Of a stretch of DNA of 64,000 bases, positions 17,711-24,668 are shown in pieces; the stretch's first letter is position 1; each line of letters begins with the position of its first letter. The notes beneath the pieces were generated by a model. That model ran no database searches. It was not told where the DNA came from and saw nothing but the letters and a program-made list of their open reading frames with translations. The translations under genes and the position numbers were made by a program. Origin of the DNA: Ningiella ruwaisensis (GTDB lineage Bacteria; Pseudomonadota; Gammaproteobacteria; Enterobacterales; Alteromonadaceae); contig NZ_RAHT01000003.1 in the NCBI RefSeq assembly GCF_004798935.1, positions 62,001 to 126,000 on the forward strand, in the 5' to 3' direction.

Positions 17711-20491
17711 ATGAACAAAGCGGGCAAAGGTAGTTTACTCATTCTGGTCACTATTTCGTCGATATGCTTATCGGCATGCGGTGGTTCGGTGATTATTAAT
17801 GATGAGCAAGAGCCAGATCCGGTGGTAATCGATGTGCCTATCGCCTTTGTAGAACGAGATCTGAGCCTGTCAGAGGGCGAACCTCTGCGCGACCTGAGTC
17901 AACCTTCTCAGTTTATACCAGGCGCTTCACTTCTTATTAAAGCCCGTGCAAATGCTTCTGCTCAAGAAAGCGACTTAACACCACGATTGCTTCAGTTAAT
18001 GCTGGGCGAAGATGCACAAATCCCGGAATTTAATGACGAAAGCTCAATTGAAGAGCGCCTTGCTTTTGCAATAGATATAAAAGATTTAGAAAGTGACTAC
18101 AGCGGTGAGCGGATAATTTTTGCCGCAAGAGCACCGGAATTAGAGGGAATGGATGAGCCGCCTTCCTGGAACATCTACGAATATGACCGAAGTAACGACG
18201 AGCTAAGACGAATCATTGCTTCAGATATTGTAGCCGAGGCAGGCGATGACACAGGTCCCGTGTATTTAGCCGATGGCAGAATTGTTTTTAGTTCCACTCG
18301 TCAGCGAGGTAATCAGGCGCGTTTACTTGATGAAGGAAAACCGCAGTATGCAGGGCTGGAAGAAGGCTTAGATGTCCACGCTTCAGTCTTGCATATTATG
18401 AATAACGATGGCTCTGGTATTGTGCAGATATCCTTTAATCAAAGCCACGACCTTGACCCCATTATTCTGCCAAATGGAAAGATACTGTTTAGTCGTTGGG
18501 ATCAAATGGAGGGTGACAAAGGATTAAATCTCTATCAAATGAACGCAGATGGTAGCGATTTAACTTTAATGTATGGACGCCACAGTCACGATTCGGTAGA
18601 AGGCTTATCTGATACGCAGTTTAGTAAAGCTAGCGTCACTCCACAGGGACAGGTTTTATTAGGTATAAATTCCTTTGATGATCCCCTTTTTGGCACAAAC
18701 TACGTGAGTATTAATATCAATGAGTATATTGATAATACGACACCAATTGCCGAGCTTGCCGGTCAGAGCGGTCCAGCACAACAAAGCGTGCTGTTCGATA
18801 ACATCAATTTTACTCAGGACCTTTCTCCACAGGGTTACATCAATGCCTTATATCCATTGTGGGACGGAAGCGGCCGGATAATATTTAGCTGGTCGCAGTG
18901 TCGGCTTTTTCAGCCTCTATCAGAAGAGCAAGCCGAAAATCCGCCACCGGATGAAGAGCGCACCATCGCACCGTGCTCTGAAGAAAACTTGGCAGATGAA
19001 AGCTTTGAACAAGCCCCACCTGCTTACGGCCTGTGGATGTACGACCCAGCTGCCGACGGGGGAGCGAATGATGCGGATGGCTCACAAGAAGGTCAAGCGC
19101 AAGAAACCCAGCTTCCTTTAAATATTCCGCAGCTAGACTCAGTGGTAAGCGAAGTGGTTGCGCTTGAATCTCGTCCTTTCCCGGCGAATCCTGAAACGAC
19201 CATAGATATAGATAACCCGTCTTTGATTGACGAGGCCTACGGCGTACTGCATATCCAAAGTGTGTATGATGTAGATGGTGTCGATACCAGTGAATTCGGA
19301 CTTGCTAATATGAGCGACCCAACTCAGGTAAGTGCACAGCAACGTCCGGCTCGCTTTTTACGAGTGGTAAAATCCGTTTCTATTCCTGACGAAGACGTGC
19401 TTGAATTCGACAATAGCGCCTTTGGCCGCTCTCGCAATCAGCTTATGCGAGAGGTAGTAGGATACACCCCTATTCAACCTGACGGCTCGGTAGAAGTTGC
19501 TATTCCGGCGAATGTCCCCTTTGCTATTAGTGTAGTTAATGCACAAGGTAAACGTATTTCTTCGCGTCATAATAACTGGCTTCAGTTAATGCCGGGAGAG
19601 CAAAAAACCTGCATCGGTTGTCATACGCAAGACAGCGCAGCACCTCATGGTCGTATTGATGCCCAGCCGCCTTCTGTAAATGCAGGCGCCCCAAGCACCG
19701 GCCTGCCTTTTCCTAATACAAATCCCGCGCTTTTTGCTGATTTAGGTGAGACCATGGCACAAACAGTCACGCGGGTGCTTGGCTTACCCAGGCTCAGTGC
19801 AGATATTGAGTACGAAGACATTTGGACTAACCCCGATTTACAAAGCCCAAGCCAAAGTTTTACCTACGCGTATGCGGATTTACAAACGCCCTTACCCATT
19901 AGTCAGGCCTGCGCGCAAACCTGGACGGCAATCTGTCGAAGTGTTATCAACTTTCCTGATCATATTGCGCCTATTTTCGAGGTAGACAGGTCCACGCGTG
20001 ATGAATTAAATAACATCATTGCCGATAACACATGTATAGCCTGTCATAGCCCAAGTGACTCAGATGAAATGTTACGTGTTCCTCTTGCCCAGCTCGACTT
20101 ATCGGCCACGCCATCAACAGATGATCCAGACGTGTTGACCAGTTATCGCGAACTCATGTTTAACGACAACGCGCAAGAGATTGTAGATGGGGCGTTATTG
20201 GACCGATTGGAGCCAGTGCTTGACGCAAATGGCGATCCCGTCTTTGCAAGAGATGAAGAAGGCGAATTGATTTTAGATGCACAAGGCAATCCAATCCCGC
20301 TCACGCAAACGGTCAATGTGCAAAGCAGTATGAGCGTTGTGGGCGCGTTGGCGAGCAATCGTTTTTTTGCGCCCTTTGAAGGCGGTTCGCATCAGGGAAT
20401 GTTAAGTGAGGCCGAGCTTAGACTTATTGCCGAATGGCTGGATGTAGGCGGGCAGTATTATAACAATCCTTTTGATGCTCCAGAGGATTAA
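17711..20491 (+). CDS. Large propeller-like lipoprotein with two CxxCH motifs (HzsA-like)
   Basis: This 926-aa protein has a lipoprotein signal (SLLILVTISSICLSACGG). The central region has TolB/PD40-type repeats such as DDTGPVYLADGRIVFSSTR, HDLDPIILPNGKILFSRWD and LNLYQMNADGSDLTLMYGR, indicating a beta-propeller. CxxCH motifs occur at CIGCH (634) and CIACH (775), followed by a cytochrome-like tail ending in LIAEWLDVGGQYYNNPFD. This architecture recalls the family named after hydrazine synthase alpha (HzsA), but there is no evidence of anammox chemistry, so the name marks fold only. It is the first gene of the rightward cluster; the SH3/barrel gene follows after 5 bp. Confidence 0.8.
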   Translation: MNKAGKGSLLILVTISSICLSACGGSVIINDEQEPDPVVIDVPIAFVERDLSLSEGEPLRDLSQPSQFIPGASLLIKARANASAQESDLTPRLLQLMLGEDAQIPEFNDESSIEERLAFAIDIKDLESDYSGERIIFAARAPELEGMDEPPSWNIYEYDRSNDELRRIIASDIVAEAGDDTGPVYLADGRIVFSSTRQRGNQARLLDEGKPQYAGLEEGLDVHASVLHIMNNDGSGIVQISFNQSHDLDPIILPNGKILFSRWDQMEGDKGLNLYQMNADGSDLTLMYGRHSHDSVEGLSDTQFSKASVTPQGQVLLGINSFDDPLFGTNYVSININEYIDNTTPIAELAGQSGPAQQSVLFDNINFTQDLSPQGYINALYPLWDGSGRIIFSWSQCRLFQPLSEEQAENPPPDEERTIAPCSEENLADESFEQAPPAYGLWMYDPAADGGANDADGSQEGQAQETQLPLNIPQLDSVVSEVVALESRPFPANPETTIDIDNPSLIDEAYGVLHIQSVYDVDGVDTSEFGLANMSDPTQVSAQQRPARFLRVVKSVSIPDEDVLEFDNSAFGRSRNQLMREVVGYTPIQPDGSVEVAIPANVPFAISVVNAQGKRISSRHNNWLQLMPGEQKTCIGCHTQDSAAPHGRIDAQPPSVNAGAPSTGLPFPNTNPALFADLGETMAQTVTRVLGLPRLSADIEYEDIWTNPDLQSPSQSFTYAYADLQTPLPISQACAQTWTAICRSVINFPDHIAPIFEVDRSTRDELNNIIADNTCIACHSPSDSDEMLRVPLAQLDLSATPSTDDPDVLTSYRELMFNDNAQEIVDGALLDRLEPVLDANGDPVFARDEEGELILDAQGNPIPLTQTVNVQSSMSVVGALASNRFFAPFEGGSHQGMLSEAELRLIAEWLDVGGQYYNNPFDAPED

Positions 20492-20496
20492 GCCAA

Positions 20497-21276
20497 ATGA
20501 AGCGTCCTTTCTATATCAATCAAATAATCAAAGCTGCACGGTTTGTAATGCTGTGTCTGAGCGCTTTAGCTTGTTTAAGCGTGTACGCAGATGAAGTAGA
20601 CGTTACCGTCAAAAGCCCCTTTATCAACGTGCATAGTGGTCCGGCGAGTGAATACCCGGTTTTTCATGTAATAGAACAAAACGAGCGCATCACAATTTTA
20701 AAATCTCGCACTGCCTGGTACAAAATACGCGCAACGCGCAACACGCAAGTGATTGAGGGATGGATAAGCATCGATTCCCTGCAGGCAACGGTGCTCGATG
20801 ATGGCGCGCCAGTATCTGCATCCTCTGGAAGCTTTGAAGATTACTTACAAAGAGATGTTGAACTCACGCTCATGGGAGGCGCGCTTGATAATATTACCGC
20901 TATGACGGCAAGCGCGACATGGGTATGGACCAAGAATTTGAGCGTAGACGCCAGCTATACCCAGGCTTTAGGCGATTTTTCTGATAATAAAATCTGGTCT
21001 GTTCGCATGCGTCACACTTTTTTCCCTCAGTGGCGAGTGAGTCCTTATTTGGCGCTTGGCACTGGAGAAATCCGCACGCAGCCAAGATCAAATCTTGTGC
21101 AAAGCGGCGATGAAGTCAGAAAATCCAACCACTATGAAGTCGGTATCGGTGTACGTTACTACTTGGCACGCAGTGTGCTGGTAAAAGCCGAATACAGAGG
21201 ACTTCTTGCGCTTACCGACCGGGATGAACAAGAGCGATTGGACCAATGGTTAATTGGCGCAAGCGTTTTTTTCTAA
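20497..21276 (+). CDS. SH3-domain plus outer-membrane beta-barrel protein
   Basis: This 259-aa protein has a signal peptide (cleavage around VYA-DEV). A bacterial SH3 domain covers residues 33-95 (VTVKSPFINVHSGPASEYPVF ... WYKIRATRNTQVIEGWIS). A C-terminal eight-stranded-type barrel starts at RDVELTLMGGALDN and ends in the aromatic LIGASVFF, a typical outer-membrane insertion signal. SH3b domains commonly bind peptidoglycan, so the fusion could tie the cell wall to the outer membrane. It lies between the propeller lipoprotein and a second barrel gene and is probably co-transcribed with both. Confidence 0.82.
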   Translation: MKRPFYINQIIKAARFVMLCLSALACLSVYADEVDVTVKSPFINVHSGPASEYPVFHVIEQNERITILKSRTAWYKIRATRNTQVIEGWISIDSLQATVLDDGAPVSASSGSFEDYLQRDVELTLMGGALDNITAMTASATWVWTKNLSVDASYTQALGDFSDNKIWSVRMRHTFFPQWRVSPYLALGTGEIRTQPRSNLVQSGDEVRKSNHYEVGIGVRYYLARSVLVKAEYRGLLALTDRDEQERLDQWLIGASVFF

Positions 21277-21289
21277 TAGGAAACGAATT

Positions 21290-21973
21290 TTGAAACAGAC
21301 TCAAACACTACTCACAAGCTTTAGCTGCAGTATCGTGCCGTTCACTGTCATGTGCACTGTCATTTTCACGCTGTTTTATTCAATGAGTGCGGTGGGCATG
21401 CAGCAATCATCCGAGGTGCAAGCGCCTGATATTGACCCGAATGTTGAGCGCCGTGATATTGACGAATTTGATATTGATTCGGAAAACATTGAAATAGGCG
21501 CTTTTGTTGGATTTATCTCCATTGAAGATTTTGAATCTGACGTGGTATACGGGGCGCGACTTGCCTACCACGTCAATGAGCATTTATTTATAGAGGCAAG
21601 CTACGGACAAGCAAGCGCAGGCGAAACCAGTTTTGAAACGCTATCGGGCGGCGCGCCTTTTTTAACCGAAGATGAGCGCGATTACCGATATTACGATATA
21701 TCTGCCGGATACAATTTTAATGGCGAGCTGTTTATCACCGACTCGCTTGTATTTAACACCGACTTTTATCTGACTCTTGGTGCGGGCAATACCGAATTCG
21801 GAGGAGATGAGCGTTTCACCCTATCTGCGGGGGCGGGCTATCGTTTACTTGTTACAGATTATCTATCGGTACGATTAGATGTACGTGATCATGTTTTCAA
21901 GAGCGATATTATCGGCACTGAAAAGAATGTGCATAACTTAAGTTATACGCTTTCAACCACTTTCTTTTTCTAG
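21290..21973 (+). CDS. Outer-membrane beta-barrel protein (OMP_myx_plus-like)
   Basis: This protein is 227 aa from a TTG start preceded by AATAGGAAA; the in-frame ATG further upstream lies inside the previous gene. A hydrophobic signal region (FTVMCTVIFTLFYSMSAVG) precedes an acidic linker, and the barrel begins near SENIEIGAFVGFISIEDFESDVVYG. Alternating strands end in LSYTLSTTFFF, with terminal Phe. The 'YGARLAYHVNEHLFIEASYG' pattern resembles the 'outer membrane beta-barrel domain' family (OMP_myx_plus) common in myxobacteria, which fits the downstream Glt-like genes. It is a possible outer-membrane component of that machine. Confidence 0.8.
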   Translation: MKQTQTLLTSFSCSIVPFTVMCTVIFTLFYSMSAVGMQQSSEVQAPDIDPNVERRDIDEFDIDSENIEIGAFVGFISIEDFESDVVYGARLAYHVNEHLFIEASYGQASAGETSFETLSGGAPFLTEDERDYRYYDISAGYNFNGELFITDSLVFNTDFYLTLGAGNTEFGGDERFTLSAGAGYRLLVTDYLSVRLDVRDHVFKSDIIGTEKNVHNLSYTLSTTFFF

Positions 21974-21989
21974 CGCCTGGAGTTATAGA

Positions 21990-22580
21990 ATGAAACAACG
22001 TTTACTTACTTTTCCCTCATTATCGTTATTAAGGCTTAAAAGCACTTGTAGTGTTTTAGGCAAAGCGGCAAGACCGGCCGCTACTTTTGCGCTAACTTTT
22101 GCGCTTTTGCTTCCTAATTTACTGTTTATCAATTCAGCGGCGGTGGCAGCCTCACCGAGCACCGAGCTTGCCCCTGATTTCACCTTAAAAAGCAAAGAAA
22201 GCGGCAATATTCGTCTTTCAGAACAGCGTGGCAATATTGTATTAGTGAATTTTTGGGCCTCATGGTGTGGACCTTGCCGAGAAGAATTACCGGCGATGGA
22301 AGCCTTGTACCAGGAATATGCGGATTTGGGCTTTGAGATTTTAGCTGTCAATGTCGATGATGAAGCAAGTAAAGCCGACGTATTACTGAATGATATTGAG
22401 GTGAGCTTTCCTGTGCTTTATGACACGCAAGGCGAAGTGAGTAAGTTGTACGATGTGAACGCCATGCCTACCACGGTTATTGTGGATCGCGATGGAAATC
22501 AGCGCTTACTGCATATGGGCTATCGCAGCGGCGATGAGAAAAAATACGAGAAAGCCATCAAATTATTGATGCGGGAGTAA
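21990..22580 (+). CDS. TlpA-family thiol-disulfide oxidoreductase
   Basis: This 196-aa exported thioredoxin-like protein has an N-terminal signal and then the domain start APDFTLKSKESGNIRLSEQRG. The active site is WASWCGPCREELPAM (about residues 88-102; CxxC = CGPC), and DVNAMPTTVIVDRDG supplies the cis-proline loop. TlpA/ResA-type proteins keep periplasmic cysteines reduced, including apocytochrome CxxCH motifs and metal-site cysteines. Both kinds of possible client are encoded nearby: CxxCH lipoproteins upstream and the Cys-tailed DUF4266 protein 4 bp downstream. A GGAG site supports the start. Confidence 0.92.
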   Translation: MKQRLLTFPSLSLLRLKSTCSVLGKAARPAATFALTFALLLPNLLFINSAAVAASPSTELAPDFTLKSKESGNIRLSEQRGNIVLVNFWASWCGPCREELPAMEALYQEYADLGFEILAVNVDDEASKADVLLNDIEVSFPVLYDTQGEVSKLYDVNAMPTTVIVDRDGNQRLLHMGYRSGDEKKYEKAIKLLMRE

Positions 22581-22584
22581 AGCA

Positions 22585-22890
22585 ATGAAACTTACAAATA
22601 GCCCTCAAATACGCAAAGTGCAGACGATAGCGAAGGCTTCTCTGCTTATCGCGCTAGTTTCATTAGGCGGATGTGCGTCCACTTTTGGGGACGGACAGGA
22701 GGGTTTTGACCTGGCAAATTTTAAGCTGGAGCCATGGGTTAAACCTTATGAGCGAAGCAATCTGGCAGACCCTATCATGAGCGTCAATCGCAATCCGATA
22801 GCGCTCGCCTATGCCAAGCATGTCAATGAATCACGAGAAGGCGCACGCGGCGCTGACGGCGGAGCTGGTGGCGGTTGTGGCTGTAACTGA
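22585..22890 (+). CDS. DUF4266 small lipoprotein with Gly/Cys tail
   Basis: This 101-aa protein has a lipobox (VSLGGCAS), then FKLEPWVKPYERSNLADPIM, the hallmark of DUF4266. The protein ends in a glycine-rich tail with closing residues GGGCGCN, conserved in the family as far as I recall. GGGAG precedes the ATG. Such proteins regularly lie between TlpA and DUF3570 genes, as here. The terminal cysteines may bind metal or be modified, and TlpA may reduce them; no function is established. Confidence 0.88.
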   Translation: MKLTNSPQIRKVQTIAKASLLIALVSLGGCASTFGDGQEGFDLANFKLEPWVKPYERSNLADPIMSVNRNPIALAYAKHVNESREGARGADGGAGGGCGCN

Positions 22891-22891
22891 T

Positions 22892-24064
22892 TTGACGATT
22901 TCACGCGTGCTGAGAAGGCAGAGCAAACAGGGCCTTATGCTGGCCTTTTTACTGCTCTGTTTGAGTTTTATGTGCTTTTCATTCAGTGTCAGTGCGGCCG
23001 TGTTACCGCAAGATCGTTCCGACGTGATGTATCATCGCTACGAAGGCGATGGCGTGACGATTGACGGCCCATCGGTTTTATTGAGAAAGCAAATTGGTAA
23101 TCATGTCTCTGTTTCTGCCAATTATTATGTGGATACTGTCTCAGGCGCTTCTATTGATGTGCGAGCGACGGCTTCTCCTTATACTGAACAGCGCAGAGAA
23201 ACCACAGTAGGCACTGATTTTCTTCACGAGAAAACCCTATTGAGCCTAAGCTATACTAATTCCAGTGAAAATGATTTTGAAGCCAACTCTGTTTATGTAG
23301 GCGTATCGCAGGACTTTTTTGGCGACCTGTCGACCATTTCACTTTCTTATGCAAAAGGCTGGGACGAAGTGGGTCGTCGAGGCGATGAAAACTTTCTAGA
23401 AGAAGCTGACAGACAAAAGTTTGGCTTTGCCTGGACGCAAGTACTCACAAAAAGCTTAATAATGGGTTTCAATGCAGAGCATATTTCTGATGAGGGCTAT
23501 TTAAATAATCCTTATCGCTTTTATCGTTATCGGGACAACGACTCGGCAAGAGGATACAGCACAGCGACGGAACTATATCCTCAAACGCGCTCTTCAAATG
23601 CCTATTCATTGAACGCTAATTATTATCTTCCCTATCGGGCAGCTATTTATGCAGACGCACGGATTTATTCCGATTCCTGGGGGATAGACGCAAGCAACGC
23701 GCGACTTGGGTATCTGCATCCCTACAATGGCTTTTTACTCGATATTTTTGTGCGCTACTACTCACAAGAAAAAGCTGATTTTTATCAGGATCTCTTCGAC
23801 CGGCCCAATCAATTTAATTTTATGGCGCGTGATAAAGAAATGAGCACCTATAGCGGGTTAACCGTTGGAATAGGCTTAAGTTATGAATGGGAATTTTCCC
23901 AAACGGCGATGATAAAGAAAAGCAGTATTCATTTTGAATACGATTATATGAATTTTGACTACGAAGATTTTAGAGATGCAACCGCTGATGCGCCGGTGGG
24001 AGAAGAGCCACTGTTTGGCTTTTCCGCTAGCGTCATCAAGCTTTATGGCTCGATTTTTTATTAG
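22892..24064 (+). CDS. DUF3570 outer-membrane protein
   Basis: This protein is about 390 aa. The start is uncertain: TTG at 22892 directly after the DUF4266 stop gives a proper basic n-region (RVLRRQSKQG) before the hydrophobic signal LMLAFLLLCLSFMCFSFSVSA; an internal ATG at 22937 is the alternative. The mature part begins VLPQDRSDVMYHRYEGDGV and continues VSVSANYYVDTVSGASIDV, a DUF3570 signature. Many amphipathic strands and a final LYGSIFY indicate an outer-membrane beta-barrel. It is the usual downstream partner of DUF4266. It may export or receive a product linked to DUF4266; the role is unknown. Confidence 0.85.
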   Translation: MTISRVLRRQSKQGLMLAFLLLCLSFMCFSFSVSAAVLPQDRSDVMYHRYEGDGVTIDGPSVLLRKQIGNHVSVSANYYVDTVSGASIDVRATASPYTEQRRETTVGTDFLHEKTLLSLSYTNSSENDFEANSVYVGVSQDFFGDLSTISLSYAKGWDEVGRRGDENFLEEADRQKFGFAWTQVLTKSLIMGFNAEHISDEGYLNNPYRFYRYRDNDSARGYSTATELYPQTRSSNAYSLNANYYLPYRAAIYADARIYSDSWGIDASNARLGYLHPYNGFLLDIFVRYYSQEKADFYQDLFDRPNQFNFMARDKEMSTYSGLTVGIGLSYEWEFSQTAMIKKSSIHFEYDYMNFDYEDFRDATADAPVGEEPLFGFSASVIKLYGSIFY

Positions 24065-24122
24065 AGCGTGTTCATTCGAGGCGTTTTACAAAGTCTTCGG
24101 GCTTATTTCACAGGTTATAAAC

Positions 24123-24668
24123 ATGAAAATACGTGCAGTCTTTTACTTTTTAATTTTTCTGGCATACAGCGAATGCGGCATGGCTCAGACGGATATTTCA
24201 GGCGAGCCTCAATCGCAAAATAGCCAAAGCGAACTCGCTAAAGAAATTGAGAGTTTGCGACAAGCGATGGTGAATTTAAATCGCGACCTGTTTATTTTAG
24301 AAGAAGACTTGCTCTTCCCGTCATCGACGCAAGTCGCCATTTATCTTTCGATGGATGTGGGTGAATACTTCGCTTTAGACTCGGTGGAGCTTAAGCTAAA
24401 TGGTGAAGTAAGTACGCATTACTTATACACAGAGCGGCAGGTAGATGCCCTCTATCGTGGCGGTGTACAGCGCCTGCACGTAGACAATCTTGGGCAAGGC
24501 CAGCACGAGCTCACCGCATTTTTTATTGGGACCGGACCAGAGCAGCGTGAATACAAACGCGGTGTGACCATCAATTTTGAAAAAGACGATGAGCCCGTTG
24601 CCATCGAGTTAAGCGTGGTAGATTCCACATCAAAACAGCAACCTGTATTTTCGGCAAAAACCTTGTGA
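24123..24668 (+). CDS. Periplasmic protein of the TPR/TolQR cluster, unknown function
   Basis: This 181-aa protein starts MKIRAVFYFLIFLAYSECGM with a signal peptide and cleavage near MAQ. A short coiled-coil (LAKEIESLRQAMVNLNRDLFILEEDLLFP) precedes a compact beta-rich domain (VAIYLSMDVGEYFALDSVELKLNGEV). No enzyme motif is seen. Proteins of this type are sometimes labelled 'AraC family' in databases, but there is no helix-turn-helix. It ends in TGATG shared with the next gene, so it is coupled to the TPR proteins. It is probably a periplasmic accessory of the trans-envelope machine. Confidence 0.75.
   Translation: MKIRAVFYFLIFLAYSECGMAQTDISGEPQSQNSQSELAKEIESLRQAMVNLNRDLFILEEDLLFPSSTQVAIYLSMDVGEYFALDSVELKLNGEVSTHYLYTERQVDALYRGGVQRLHVDNLGQGQHELTAFFIGTGPEQREYKRGVTINFEKDDEPVAIELSVVDSTSKQQPVFSAKTL

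Noticed and set aside
17711-20491. Hydrazine synthase alpha subunit (anammox)
   Set aside because: Only the propeller-plus-CxxCH layout is shared. No other anammox gene is present, and such lipoproteins occur in many heterotrophs.
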